Assembly (NCBI GenBank): GCA_019843655.1
Contig: JACDQD010000005.1
Span: 124,001-188,000 of the forward strand
From: Lethocerus indicus
Lineage: Eukaryota; Arthropoda; Insecta; Hemiptera; Belostomatidae
Direction: 5' to 3'
DNA: 64,000 nt
The notes under the pieces were generated by a model. That model made no database searches, was not told the DNA's origin, and was given only the letters and a program-made list of their open reading frames with translations. Numbering within the stretch: position 1 is the stretch's first letter; every line of letters begins with the position of its first letter. This document shows positions 1 through 10,905 of this stretch, in pieces. Position numbers and translations under genes: made by a program.

Positions 1-247
1 GTTGGAATACCGTAGATTTCGTGATGTTTCTGTCTCCTCTCTCGCCCCGGTTTGGTCTTTCGCTAGACCGGTTTCGGCCGCTCGCCATCTTCAGTAGCGC
101 TGAGTGGGCATCCCCACTGCCCACTGTCACTTTCACGCGTACTGTACACGCCCGAAAAACATCCAAAGTGCTAATAACAGTGACTATAACACAGCGCTAC
201 TGAAGACGGGGCGAGCAGCCGAAACCGGTCAAGCAAAAGACCAAACC
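1..247. mobile_element. FBE foldback element, cut by the window edge
   Basis: This is the first copy of the dominant foldback family. The left arm is entered at GTTGGAATACCGTAG, so the outer end lies outside the window. It then shows the arm hairpin (GGTCTTTCGCTAGACC), the CG-rich block CGGCCGCTCGCC and the arm end TCTTCAGTAGCG. The core has GGCATCCCCACTGCCC and the reverse motif CATCCAAAGTGC. The right arm restarts at CGCTACTGAAGACGGGGCG and stops in AAGACCAAACC, so the right end is lost. No protein is encoded; the small open frames here are translations of the arms. Family assignment rests on repetition of this same structure dozens of times in the window. Confidence 0.85.
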
Positions 248-917
248 ACGATCCTACAAATGTAAGTACCTAATACTCAAATTGTTTTGTCTCTTGAAAT
301 TCCAGTAATTTTTCTCACTCGGATAAGTATGGTAAACCCTGGGAATTGTGACACTCTCGTAGGGTGCTCATCGGGCCCACAAGACCTATGGAAGTATCGC
401 CTGGAAAGGGCGGTTGTTTGGGCGGCTAGATGAAAGGGTGTTATGGGTGAAGGGCCCATCGGACCCCCACTCACCACCACCCCCATTGTACCCCGACGGT
501 CCCATTGTGACCGGTCCCCCACACAGAAAGTCCATCTTTTTCCAGTTAACTCCAGGTTCCCATCCCCCACCCCTTAGTATACCTGTCGACTCTATGTCCA
601 CCCCCCCTCCCCCCCTCCCCCCACCATCCCTTTCTCCAGATAATAATCTGGGCACGAGTTCTAAGGAGAGGAGGAGCCGTCCGTATCCAATTATAACGAG
701 GACCTGTATCCCGTTTTCGCGGAAATCTTTCATTTCTCGTACAATTTATTGGGTTGACAATAAGTAATTGCACAGATAAGCCGTGGATGGTTTTGTGAAT
801 GCACTTATAAGATAGATTCAGCTTCTCTGCAATGTCTCAGTGTTGAGAACTATGGCCTCAATAACGGCCTTTATTCGGTCATCGTCGAGCTCCTCGTCTT
901 GTTAATGAAAATTCCCC
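248..917. other. No gene seen; C-rich tract
   Basis: Unique sequence with a pyrimidine-rich, C-run-rich stretch at about 465-630. The overlapping open frames on both strands here are proline- or glycine-rich translations of that tract and show no domain. No repeat of this block is seen elsewhere in the window. Confidence 0.5.
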
Positions 918-918
918 C

Positions 919-943
919 TTTCGGCCGCTCGCCGTCTTCAGTA
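919..943. mobile_element. FBE arm fragment
   Basis: A short piece of left arm with TTTCGGCCGCTCGCC followed by GTCTTCAGTAA. It is a solitary remnant about 50 bp before the next FBE copy. Confidence 0.6.
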
Positions 944-990
944 ATGTAATTGTACGGAAAATGACGATTTGTATTTGAACAGTTCAGACT

Positions 991-1107
991 ACCTGTTTTG
1001 TGGCCCGCCGGGGGTCTCGGAATAACGTAGATTTCCCGTCTCCACCGCTGAACACCGCTACTGAAGACGGGTCGAGCGGCCGAAACCGGTCTGGCGAAAG
1101 GCCGAAT
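991..1107. mobile_element. FBE, internally deleted short copy
   Basis: Starts with the outer-end motif ACCTGTTTTGTGGCCCGCC and a degraded GGTCTCGGAATAACGTAG. It loses most of the left arm and core, and continues as a right arm (CCGCTACTGAAGACGGG, CGAGCGGCCGAAACCGG, CTGGCGAAAGG). It is therefore a deletion derivative in which the two arms nearly meet. Confidence 0.7.
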
Positions 1108-1900
1108 TAAAAATTGATTTTTAAAAAATATCCCGCCTTACCAACATTCTGTACGGTAGTTTAGAGTACACGAACCTTCTCAGAACGAACAATTCAACCT
1201 CCGTAACGGTTCTCCTCAACCGAGGTAGTACTCAAGTGCGTACCGGCAATGTCCCTCGGCCCTTTGAGGGCGATATAATTTTCTTGTCATTGATCCAATA
1301 CACACTTCTAATCTTAGAACTATAAGGTTTCGTTTCCAATGTAACGAAAATCTACGATTGTATTATATTAAGTTGTACTACCCCATTAGTACTTTCCGTT
1401 GGTCTCTTTCAAATTCCGACAATTGTCTGTTTGCCCTAAAAAAGTTATAGAAGGTCGCCCCGCTCCCCGGCCACAATTGACAGCAGTTCCCGTGCATAAA
1501 CAGGCTCCCGGTTTCCCGGAAAATTCCCGTAAAATTGAGAGGAAATTCTGGAGAACCCGGTCAGAGTTAGTGACACGTGTTCCCCGGGTCAATTGAGCGG
1601 GGAAGGAAATTTCTTTTAAGTCACTTATTCGAAATTGCTACTGTACATCAAGGCGTTTTTATGTCCCCAGCGTAAAATACCCAATTTATTGTACAAATAA
1701 AGTTTTTTCAGGCCCTAATTAATGCAATCAATTATGTCGAATATTCATTTACGGGGGGTGGAATCCGTTTATTAAACGAGTGTTGTATGCATAGTTTTAA
1801 TAAGATCGGTCAAATATAAGCTAGAGAAAACTGTAATTAATTTTTAATACCAACCAGAAGAGAGAATCAACTGAAATAGAAAAAACTAAAATATATAAAT
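1108..1900. other. No gene seen; unique sequence
   Basis: AT-rich unique sequence apart from a 30-bp motif at 1306-1335 that recurs at 11120-11149 in the same orientation with one visible difference. The small overlapping frames at 1386-1596 have no recognisable domain. Confidence 0.4.
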
Positions 1901-2170
1901 TAACATACCTGTTTTGTGGTCTGCTAGGGGTTGGAATACCGTAAATTTCGTGTGTTTCTTCAGTAAATGTTCGTCTTCAGTAGCTGTGTTAGTCGCAGCA
2001 GTGACGATTGTACTAAATATAGTTTAGAGTACCTTAGAATACCGTAGATTTCGTGCGTTCCCGTCTCCACTGACAACACCGCTACTGAAGACGGGGCGAG
2101 CGGCCGAAACCGGTCTACCAAAAGAGACCAAACCAGCGAGAGGAGACAGAAACACCACAAATCTACGGTA
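1901..2170. mobile_element. FBE copy with rearranged left arm
   Basis: The outer end TTAACATACCTGTTTTG is followed by GGGGTTGGAATACCG and a disrupted arm in which GTCTTCAGTAG occurs early. A second arm start, GAATACCGTAGATTTCG, lies near 2037. The right arm is typical (CGCTACTGAAGACGGGG to ACAAATCTACGGTA) and ends at the inner boundary CTACGG followed by TA, without the outer end. The copy therefore has a long left end and a short right end. Confidence 0.8.
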
Positions 2171-3130
2171 ACTATATATACTAAAAAAAAACTATACTTA
2201 AATATATAAAATATAATTATAAACACTAAATTCATAAGGTCTCAGTATCTCAGATCGTATATTAAGGGATATTTCATCATAAATTAACAGTGTTGATCAA
2301 CTCGAGTCTATTATTTTTCGATGGTGTGAAAAATCTATGTTGTAATTTCTCTGGGATTGAAGCCCGAAACCTACTTAACCCCGTACAATGAAAGTTGTAC
2401 TAATAGTAGTAGTTGTAGTAGTAGTTTCTATTATTATAGCTGCGGAGCCATTAACCGTGTAAAACTGTGTTATATATGACAGGTTGTCAAGAGATTCTAG
2501 GGGCAGGTCAGAAAGTCTTGTTTTTCTCGTGTTCACAAGGGTGAAAGACACCCCCGCCCCCGCCGCCCCTTCCACCCCACGCCCAGGTAGTGGGAATCAC
2601 TTAAGGGCCCACTTATTGGAATAGGGCCCGCAAAACCGGTCTGTAAACAGACCGGAGTGTCCTCGGGGGGGTTGGAGTTCCGACAGTCGGTGAACACTTC
2701 CGAGGGCTAAACTGGTTACAAAAAGACTGGTTTAATCCTCATAATCCGCCCGAATAATAAAACCTTTTTATGGGCTCGCTGAGTCATTAAACTGAATTCA
2801 ATATAAAGAGATAACGCCGATGTGTACGAACGAGACAGCTCGCATCGCGCTAAATAAAGTATTTTCATTACTTTCTGTCAATTCTGCTAATAGACCGTTA
2901 TCATCCCATTTTAAAATAACGGTACAATATCAGTTTATGAAAGATTGAGGAAAAAAATAAGATGTTAAAGGGGCACATCGATGTCCCGAAAACGAATTTA
3001 AGTTGGGGTCGTTTCCTAGACAAATAACTTACGAAAATTTATTCATATTTTGATAAATTTATCAGAATACATATATATCAATGCAAGATATAATAAAAAA
3101 AAATTTTGAGGCGTTCAGGGGCCAATTTTT
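2171..3130. other. No gene seen; unique AT-rich sequence
   Basis: No open frame with recognisable content. Contains a short TAG/TAT-rich stretch at about 2400-2435 and one strong palindrome at 2636-2655, listed separately. Confidence 0.4.
2636..2655. repeat. Perfect 8-bp-arm hairpin
   Basis: CCGGTCTG, loop TAAA, CAGACCGG. It resembles the small hairpin inside the FBE arm (GGTCT…AGACC), but no other FBE sequence surrounds it, so it may be an arm relic or a coincidence. Confidence 0.5.
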
Positions 3131-3131
3131 A

Positions 3132-3258
3132 ATAGTATTAGGGGTATATTCACCGATATCATCAACAACTCTCCGCCACTTTTCCCCCTATTGAGGAACT
3201 CCTCAAGACCCGAAATAGATCTTATCAAATTGTCGATTACTTTTATTTACACCTAATA
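3132..3258 (-). mobile_element. Mariner-C deletion derivative, truncated
   Basis: Read on the minus strand it begins with TTAGGTGTAAAT and runs through the transposase-tail region (GAGGAGTTCCTCAA, AAAAGTGGCGG, GTTGTTGATGATATCGG). It then jumps to a CCCCTAATAC-like end, missing the stretch that normally holds GAATTCCAAAGTC. The coding part corresponds to the last residues of a mariner-type transposase. It is non-functional. Confidence 0.6.
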
Positions 3259-4292
3259 ATTAGCGTCCCGGGCTGAATATTCAGCTATAGGATATTCAGC
3301 AGAGTTCGTTACTTTAGGACGTCGGTATTGTAAAAATCCGTATACGAATTTCCCGGGGAGTTTTTCTTTTTCAACTTTTCTCCCTACTATAGTTGAACGC
3401 GTTTTGTTGGCGAAAAAATTTTCACACGAATATTTTTTCCCATCGCCGTCCTCACCGAATGTAGATTTAATTCGGGACGATCGCGTATTACGTGCCCCGG
3501 GGAGTGTGGCGCGAGCCGACCTCATGCCGCATGCCGCATGCCGCCAGCCGCATGCCGCATGAGGCACTTGGCGGGTACGCGGACCGCATTGCAAATCAGT
3601 TTTCTTGGAAGTGCCCCACCTACCCCTCCCACCCCTCCCACCCTCCCTAGACCGGTAGATTTATCCCGAGATATCTCCCTCCCTCTACAATTTTTTTTTT
3701 CCCCCCATTCTCCAAGCTCTGTGAAGTTGAAACGGGCTCCAAACCACTTGATACGGCCGGTCTAGGCACGCGCCGACGGTACACTGTCTATTATTTACGA
3801 TCCGCATCGGTCTAGTACAGGCGAAGAATTGTCTTTAAGCGCGAATATTGACAGCATCATAAATCATGGACAGGTTCATCGACCTTTCGTCCAGAATCGG
3901 TTTTCGGCCAACAAACCCCCTGGTCAGTGCCCCTAATAGATAGATATCCCTTGAGAGATATAGACCGCGCGCACAATGATCAAACTCAATAAGCGATTTA
4001 AATAATAATCAATCTTGGAATTATCCCGAAGAACCACACAAATTGTACCCAAATATACTGCATCCGATAATTTTGAATTGTTAAAGGATACGGGTATTTA
4101 AACGAAAAATTTATTTTTCCTAAAACTCTTTTCCTATTCTAAAAGACAGTTTTGGAACGAAAATTTTCACCAGAGATAATAAAACGTGTCTACTTTAAAA
4201 ATCTGATACCGCGATTGATTCCGTTTTTTTTTCAGTAGATGGGAAAAAATAAATTTTGATTTGCCATTTTCTTCATTCAATACTACCTTCGC
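3259..4292. other. No gene seen; includes small GC-rich repeat
   Basis: Unique sequence. At about 3522-3562 a 7-bp motif close to GCCGCAT is repeated several times. A C/T-rich tract follows at 3615-3720. The open frames across it lack recognisable domains. Confidence 0.4.
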
Positions 4293-4294
4293 AA

Positions 4295-4640
4295 CATACC
4301 TGTTTTGCGGCCTGCCAGGGGTTGGAATACCGTAGATTAATTCGTCCGTTTCCGTCTCCTCTCTCGCCGGTTCGGTCTTTCGCCGGACCGGTTTTGCAGC
4401 CCCGTCTTCAGTAGCGCGGCGTCGGTCTCACCTTTGGCACTTTGGGGCCATGTTTTTGGGCATCCTCACTGCACTGTCACTTTCACATGTACTGACAGTA
4501 CACCGCTGTGGCGCTACTGAAGATGGGGCGAGCGGCCGAAACCGGTCTAGCGAAAGACCAAACCGGGGCGAGAGAGGAGACAGAAACATCACGAACCTAC
4601 AGTATTCCAACCCCTCGCAGACAACACAAAACAGGTATAT
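4295..4640. mobile_element. FBE, essentially full-length
   Basis: One of the most complete copies. The left outer end is CATACCTGTTTTGCGG, then GGGGTTGGAATACCGTAG, the hairpin region, GTCTTCAGTAGCG, and a core with TTTGGCACTTTGG and GGGCATCCTCACTGC. The right arm runs GCGCTACTGAAGATGGGG through CACGAACCTACAGTATTCC to AAAACAGGTATATTAAA. The right arm and about 410 bp of right flank recur in inverted orientation at 17.5-18.1 kb. Confidence 0.9.
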
Positions 4641-5054
4641 TAAATTACACGAAATATACGTTACTCAGTTTTTCCTTTCATCATTCCTCGTATAATAACG
4701 CCATAGAATTTCAGGCGATCATATTTTCTTTTTCCCGTTTTTCCGGGAATATTTAGATCACGTGACCGCTGGCTTCCCTAGGGAAATCCGTACAGGGCGT
4801 AGCAGGGTTTGAACGATTTAGGATGTAGCGTAATTCGTTAGTGAAATTTGTTATATTTTTCATTTATAATTTTCCTTTAATATTTTCGACTGTAAAATTT
4901 ACATTTTTCGTCATTTGGTTGGGTTTTGTTGGACAGATATTTAGGCTATTGAATTTTTATTATTATTTCTTCATTTAATACTACTACCCTTTGTAAGCTC
5001 CGCTGTTTCCTTTGATTCCTCGCTTTAATAAGTCGATAAAATCACAACTGCAAG
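4508..5054 (+). repeat. Inverted segmental duplicate, copy 1
   Basis: This block contains an FBE right arm (to 4640) plus about 410 bp of flank. It reappears reverse-complemented at 17545-18090. Shared landmarks in the flank include TTCCCTAGGGAA, ATTTAGATCACGTGACCG, and the run from GAAGAAATAATAATAAAAA to GGAAACAGCGGAGC (as read in the other copy). Similarity stops after CACTGCAAGA-like sequence at 5054. Scattered substitutions show the copies are not recent assembly artefacts. Confidence 0.88.
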
Positions 5055-5960
5055 AGCTTCAAGAAGTTAACTTTGGTTGCTCACTTTGTTTGTTTTTTGG
5101 TATTTTTTTTTTTAATAGAATTACAACATTCCCCTCCTTTTATGCTAACAGAATCTAATTGCATTGTGTAACACGGCGAATTGGTGTGGAACGCGAATTA
5201 GTGAAATTATCGCTTGGATCAATCGGTGGCGGCGGCTCTCGAGTGTTAATCAAGACGGTACTTAAATTGGGGCAAAATGGGGTTAAATTCCACCCTGCCA
5301 GACCTACCCCCCAATTTATAGACACGGGAAGGGGGAGGGGGGTATATCTACCCGTCTCCAAATCGTTAACCCCTGCAACCCTCTGTTGATTGCTTTCCGA
5401 CCAATTTGCCAACCCGAAGCGGAGGGTGAGAGGGTGAAAGGGAGGGAGGGAGAGATAGAGAGGTGATAGGGGAAGGTTCGCCTCTATCGCGTTTCCTTCT
5501 ATAATTGATCGGTTACAAGACGAATCCCCCAAAATCGCGATATTATTCCATTAGCTTATTTTATTTCCATCAGTTATCAATAGTAGCCTTATCTTCGAAA
5601 TTGATTTCCATCCCATTATCGTCGTCCCAATAATATCGGAAGGATAGTTTTACGACGGGAGATAAAACACAGTAAACATTAATATAAATTAATAATATCG
5701 ACGTATTTTGAATGCAAATTGGACACAATATTACACGGGAACTGGAATTAAAAATTTATAAATTGAATATTGTAGTGATAATTGTGCTTTGAACAAGGGT
5801 TTTTAATGATTTGGCTGCATCGAAATAGCACTTGTGATTGCGAATATGAATTTGAATTTTAACAGTTCCGACATTCCAAACGCTCCCACTGCCTCTGGAA
5901 AGAACTGTGGCCGCAAGACCTAAATGTTCGGAAAAAATAAATGTAATAAACAAAAAATAA
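5055..5960. other. No gene seen; unique sequence
   Basis: Contains G/A-rich sequence at about 5325-5470. The 125- and 76-codon opposed frames at 5155-5532 are low-complexity and show no domain. The remainder is AT-rich. Confidence 0.4.
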
Positions 5961-5961
5961 T

Positions 5962-6263
5962 AATACCTGTTTTGTGGTCCGCGAGGGGTTGTGGAATACC
6001 GTGGGTTTGTGGTGTTTCTGTCTCCTGTCTCGCCGGTCTTCGGTCTTTCGCCAGACCGGTTTCGCGGCCGCCGCCCGCCCCGTCTTCAGTAGCGCGGTGT
6101 TAGTCACTGTCGGCACTTTGAAACTTTTTCGGGCGTCCTCACTCCACTGTCACCGTCACTTACAATACCGAGTACAAAGTGACTAACACCGCCTACTGAA
6201 GACGGGGCGAGCGGCCGCAAAACCGGTCTAGCGAGGAGACAGAAACACCACAAACCTGCGGTA
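5962..6263. mobile_element. FBE, nearly full-length
   Basis: Left outer end ATACCTGTTTTGTGG and GCGAGGGGTTG, then the arm with CTTTCGCCAGACCGG and CCCCGTCTTCAGTAGCG. The core has GGCACTTTGAAAC and GGGCGTCCTCACTCC. The right arm begins CGCCTACTGAAGACGGGG and ends at the inner boundary CTGCGG followed by TA. It has a long left end and a short right end. Confidence 0.85.
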
Positions 6264-6284
6264 TTAAAATATTAGTTTATAAAT

Positions 6285-6340
6285 ACCTGTTATGTGATCT
6301 TCCCGGGTTTTGGAATATCCTGTCTCCTTCTACCGGTCGG
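6285..6340. mobile_element. FBE outer-end fragment
   Basis: ATACCTGTTATGTGATCTTC followed by TTTTGGAATATCC and CTACCGG. A degraded start of another FBE, about 20 bp after the previous one ends. Confidence 0.55.
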
Positions 6341-6439
6341 ATAATACAATTACCACTCTACAATTCTTAAGGTCCTGTATACTATTCATGTTCGTTTGTT
6401 GAGTGAATTCATTAATCCTTATTTGTTTATCCTTAATAT

Positions 6440-6767
6440 TACGTGGAATTCCAATGCCCGACTCAGAAGAATGAGTGAGGTCCTTTAGTAGGAAATTTCT
6501 TCGGACCATCCTTAATGCTCCTCGGGGTATGTTTCAAATCGCACCGTTCTTAATGACCTCAACATACCGAAATCCCGATTCCTCAAGTTCCATTCCCGCC
6601 GTCCTACACTTGATCCTAATTTGCCTCTCCTCTATTATTGCCCATTACCGTTATCCCCGGAACGAGGGCTTAAACGCCGTTGGCCCAGAGAGATAACTTC
6701 GGAAAAAGTGGCACATCGTCGGGCACGTGAAAAGTATACATGCATCGATTGCACTTATAACTTGTTG
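6440..6767 (+). mobile_element. Jockey-like LINE 3' end, 5'-truncated
   Basis: A 73-codon frame at 6475-6696 contains SRKFLRTILNAPRG, and ALKRRWP-like sequence appears in a neighbouring frame. Both match the C-terminal part of Jockey-clade reverse-transcriptase polyproteins, where FQSKVLRTILNAPWYVSN-type sequence is typical. The nucleotide block ACCATCCTTAATGCTC…GGGGTATGTTTC recurs at 42.9, 48.4, 61.1 and 62.1-62.5 kb. Frames are broken. A tail like ATCGATTGCACTTATAAC lies near 6740-6760. An FBE begins at once afterwards. Confidence 0.7.
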
Positions 6768-6998
6768 GTTTCTGTCTCTCCTCTAGCTGATTTCCGTCTT
6801 TCGCTAGACCGGGGTTTCGGCCCCTTCGCCCCGTCTTCAGTAGCGCTGTTAGTCACTTTTGATCTGTAGTGGCAGTGACAGTGGGCAGTGAGGATGCCCG
6901 AAGACCATCCAAAGTGACAAAACAGAGACTAACACCGCTACTGAAGACGGGCGAGCGGCCGAAATACCGGTCTGGCAAAAGACCGGCAAATCAGCGAG
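6768..6998. mobile_element. FBE copy with short ends
   Basis: Left arm from GTTTCTGTCTCTCCTC through CTTTCGCTAGACCGG and CCCCGTCTTCAGTAGCG. The core has GTGGGCAGTGAGGATGCCC. The right arm runs ACCGCTACTGAAGACGGGCG to CTGGCAAAAGACCGG. Both outer ends are missing. Confidence 0.85.
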
Positions 6999-8690
6999 CT
7001 AAACAAAGAATATTTTTTTGTTTCCGTACACCGAATTGTCAGTTTTTTTTTCTAGGCGTTATCCAGATTATAAATTAAAATCGTGGAACTTTATAAAAGT
7101 TTATATAATCGTGGCTTTTGGGGAACGCTCCTTAATGGATTCGTTGGCCCTAGAGGTTCTGGTGCCAAAATCCAATCCCCCCACCCCCGAAAAAAAACCC
7201 TCCCCCGATTGTGAGAGACAATAGACCTCACCACAGCGGAATCAAACACAGATCAGGGCGCGGATATATTTTTAATTCCAATTAATTTTCCCACCCCTCG
7301 TGACGAGAGAACAAAGCTGCCGTTATTCGGCAACTGGATCGGATAAAAACCGCCGGTCCCGCTTTGGCACGGCCGACGTCGTCGCTAGACTTAGATTTCG
7401 GTATTTAAATCGGGGTGGGGGTGGGGGGGGGTGGGTTGGATTTTAAATCGGAACACCGGGAAAAATTTTTTTATTTTCCGGGGGAAAAAAACCGCAAGGG
7501 GAAAATCGTACATTCTTGAAATCCGATCTTGAAACTAGTTAGTCCCCCCCCCATACAGAATTTCCCTTTTAATAACGGTCATATTTTCGAGTCCTGTTAT
7601 TGTGATTAATCCGGAGGAATTAATTTTTCATATTAATTTCAGCGACATTATCGACACGGCGTACACACTAAACGCTAAACGGCCTCCATAAATAAATATA
7701 TCTCGTTTGCGATAAATCTGTCGACGGTTGGCTCTAATCTATCACAGCGATTATAAGGAAACAGATAAAGGGATAAATTTTATTTTTAGAAACATCGTGC
7801 GTTGTCATTACATAATTTGCCGATGACAAGTAAGTCGATAAAGCGCGCTACGAGGATGATGGTTTAATTACGAACAGTATATTTTCGATTATTTCTACGA
7901 ATAATGATAGAATGTTTTCACTAATTATTTGTTCTACAGTTATATTGGACCTAGTCTAGTATTTTTTTTTTTCAATTTCAAATAATATTAAAGCTCGGAC
8001 ATCCGCCCGTAATGGCGTCAATACAGGAGAATACAGAGCGCACAAAGAACAAAAATGCTACTGTAAAATAAATATTATAAGATCTTTTTTTTGGGGGGTT
8101 TTAAAGAAACAGTTTGTTTTATCACTAGCTAATACTACGGGAAAAAAAGGGGTTGACACGCCGCAATTTCGGGAATTTATCCCGTTTCATCCTTTCAACT
8201 TTCTGGAGCGTTCTCCGGTTCCGACGTTTCGGAAAAATTATGTATCGAGTTTCAACAGCTCTGTGGGCGAAAATACGCTTTAAAAAATAAAATAAAATAT
8301 TCGATTTAACCCGATGCGTCCGAGGGGAATAAATCGTCCGGGGTCACGTTGGTTTTTAATAATTTTTGCCTTTCCAATGTATATGCAACTTCGCCTCGCT
8401 CGTCGGAACCGGGAACATTTCACTGAAATGATTGCATATTTGTGTAAAAAGGGAGGACGGAAAGCCGGTAGGAGAGCGTCCTGTTGTATTATAAAGGTCA
8501 TGGCCCGTCGTCCGCAAGAAGAATGCGCAGCATAAAGACCCATATCGGTAGAAATCCCCAACCCTTCTAATTCCTGCATAATTCAATAGTTGCAATTTAT
8601 TATTTCTCTCGTTTCTAGCCGATTTGAAAGTACCTTCAGATTCCCGCTATTCCGGGAATATTCCCGGTTTTCGGAAGCTATCCTTCGCCT
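6999..8690. other. No gene seen; long unique block
   Basis: Mostly AT-rich unique sequence with short G-runs (about 7405-7440) and A/T homopolymers. Opposed frames of 60-99 codons at 8280-8765 show no domain. No repeat family of the window is recognised until the double hairpin at 8698. Confidence 0.4.
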
Positions 8691-8697
8691 CACATAT

Positions 8698-8745
8698 CGG
8701 TCCTGAAGAAGGGACCGGCGGGAGTTTCCGAAACGTCGGAAACTC
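8698..8745 (+). other. Two adjacent perfect hairpins
   Basis: Hairpin 1 is CGGTCC (8698-8703), an 8-nt loop, and GGACCG (8712-8717). Hairpin 2 is GAGTTTCCGA (8722-8731), loop AACG, and TCGGAAACTC (8736-8745). The CTGAAGA…CGAAACG arrangement resembles conserved structured motifs found at the ends of Penelope-like and other retroelements, and CTGAAGA plus GAAA fits the hammerhead ribozyme core pattern. No flanking element could be identified and the ribozyme stems are not convincing by eye. A degraded relative may lie at 58530-58570. Confidence 0.45.
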
Positions 8746-9391
8746 GCCTGAAAACCTTGGCTCATTTAAAGATACTTACTAAAGGCGAGATTAGTCACGA
8801 AAATATCGTTTTTTCTTAACGCTTTGCGCTGGGACGAGAGTCAATTTAAGATTGAATATCAGCGAGAAACTGAATTATAAAAACTCCGGCCTCTTAATCT
8901 TGCCGGATTGGGACTTAAAAAGTGAGAGCGGATAAAGCTTAATGCAACTTCAAAGTGCCCCAGTGATAAAGGCTACTTAAAACCTTTTATTCGGTCGAAC
9001 CGGATATACACTTTTTCCCTTTTCTGGCACTTAGAATAAGTCCCCACTTTCGAGTACCGTCAGCGAACTTCTCTGCGCTTGAAGTCCGACCAATTTACTA
9101 AATGTATTTCATTTAATTAATTAGCCCGCACTTCCGAGAATTGAAATTTTTATCTCGATTAATACTTTCAGTGTAAACTTTTCGCATCTTTCCTCTTTCA
9201 CTTTTCTCTTTTTTTCAACTTTAAACGCTCTTGGCGAGAAATTAATAAGCGTAATAAAGCGTAATAAAGATATTTGAAAATTAAAACATTCAAGCACATC
9301 CCAATCACTGAATATATATTCGGAGGATAGATTTCCCGAATTCGTAGAATTGAATTAATTTTATGTTGAAATTGTTCAATGAAAACTACAA
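8746..9391. other. No gene seen
   Basis: Unique AT-rich sequence. A stretch of about 30 bp at 8841-8872 (ATTGAATATCAGCGAGAAAC) recurs inverted at 11311-11341 inside the composite FBE. Confidence 0.4.
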
Positions 9392-9579
9392 TAAACAGAA
9401 ACATCACGAACCCTACAGTATCAAAAGTGCCAACAGTGACTGAAACCGCTACTGAAGACGGCGAGCGGCCGCAAAACCGGTCTAGCAAAAGACCGAAAAC
9501 CACCGAGAGGAGAGACAGAAACACAACAAATCTACGGTATTCCAACCCGTCGCAGACCGCAAAAAAAGGTATGTTAAAC
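9392..9579. mobile_element. FBE right arm
   Basis: Begins in an arm-like ACAGAAACATCACGAACC stretch, then AAAAGTGCCAACAGTGACTG, CGCTACTGAAGACGGCG, the arm hairpin, ACAAATCTACGGTATTCC, and GGTATGTTAAAC. The same arrangement and its flank recur at 13.6-14.1 kb. The left arm is missing. Confidence 0.85.
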
Positions 9580-9765
9580 TATTAAAACCGTCGTTTTATG
9601 TTGAGGTTTATGCGCAATTCGCTAATTCAAACACGAATATTGCTTGCAGGAACAATTATGGAGTATTATTTTTCGGAATATTTCGATTATTATTTTAAGG
9701 AAATCGTAAAGGTGCTGTATATCGTAGCCCGTTCAACATACTTTGTCCAGTAAAAGTAAAATTTT
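9395..9765 (+). repeat. Direct duplication, copy 1 (FBE arm plus flank)
   Basis: The FBE right arm and about 190 bp of following flank recur at 13585-14122. The shared flank includes CGTCGTTTTATGTTGA-like sequence, GAATTCGCTAATTCAAACACG-like sequence, GCTTGCAGGAACAATTATGG and GTAGCCCGTTCAACATAC. The second copy has extra rearranged FBE arms and a small duplication. Confidence 0.85.
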
Positions 9766-9783
9766 ATTTGCGCTCAAAATAGG

Positions 9784-9938
9784 AGGTCTGTTCGAAAAGA
9801 ATTTTGGGTTTTAAAATTTATTTATCTATTCATGAATATCCATTTTGTCCCTTTCAAAGTAATCGCCGGACAGATATTATACAGTTGTAGATTATTTCGC
9901 GGAAATCTAATATTCGCGATACTTTTTGAACAGACCTC
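9784..9938 (-). mobile_element. Mariner-B MITE, about 155 bp
   Basis: Terminal inverted repeats are visible: GAGGTCTGTTCGAAAAG at the left and, at the right, the complement of GAGGTCTGTTCAAAAAGTAT. On the minus strand the interior reads as a transposase tail, DYFERDKMDIHE followed by a stop. This matches the GDYFEGDK-type C-terminus of mariner transposases and the relics at 36.3 and 60.2 kb. It is a non-autonomous deletion derivative. Confidence 0.8.
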
Positions 9939-10895
9939 GTCGAGGAAAATAGCGTTGGAGAAATGATTTTTTTTTGTTGAACCGCGGATATATTACGGAT
10001 TTATCGTTTTATTAGACCGATCAGGAGTTTAAAAAATTCCGAGCAATTCGACTGTAAGTTTTACCGAAATTCCCTTCCAATTTGGGAAAAATCTATCCAG
10101 TCGATGAATACAGTACACTCGTCGAGTTAAGACAAAGTAGCGCGAATAATTAATTGATTTTCAATTCATTTTCATGTTTTAAATTAACAAACGATTCGCG
10201 TTGACTGTTGCTGTCGCGCCAATTTTATAAACTATTGTTCGAAATGAATCATTTTTCTCCGAATCCCCGTATTGGGGACCGAAAATCGAGTTCGTGCAAA
10301 GAACGACACAGATAAAGAGAAAACGGCTAATTAAAAACCAATTTGCGTCGTTTCCGCGTTCCGCCAGCGCTCGCCGGAGAATATTTTTACGTACGGTAAT
10401 ATTTTTTTTTTTTGTTTCCCAATTATTGTACACGAGAATGATGTCACCGACACTTTTATTACGTTATCGCGACGTTGGCCGAATATTTGTTCTGTAATTA
10501 TTATCAGCACGTTTTCCCCTTTATTTTATTTTATTTTTTTATTTTTTTTTTTAAATATCTAGAAACATTATAACGCCGCATTTAGGCCGATTATTCTATT
10601 CTCGTCTGTCGGCGCACTTATCTGATGATAAGTTGAACAATATTTCGTTGAGTTTATTCGAAGATAAAATAACTATATACCTCCCTTTTCCTTATATTAT
10701 ATAGTATTATGTATTATTCGCAAATGTCTGAAATGTATATCGTTTCATTCATCTATTTGCAATTGTTCCCTCGTGCAACGGAGATCTCTTTTATTTTTCA
10801 ATTTTTCTTTCAGATATCATTTTCCAAATTTGAAATTTGCTGGTTTTTACAAAGTGGAGGGTGCCAAATTTGTATGTTCGATAAATTATTTACAT
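9939..10895. other. No gene seen
   Basis: AT-rich unique sequence with T-runs (about 10405, 10520-10550). The frames at 10179-10497 and 10709-10964 are short and have no recognisable domain. Confidence 0.4.
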
Positions 10896-10905
10896 CGAAA
10901 CTGTT

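Noticed and set aside
4295..4640. piggyBac assignment of FBE from TTAA-like flanks
   Set aside because: The termini do not match the usual piggyBac CCY start, and the flanks are TTTAA/TTAAA inconsistently; left as a hypothesis only.
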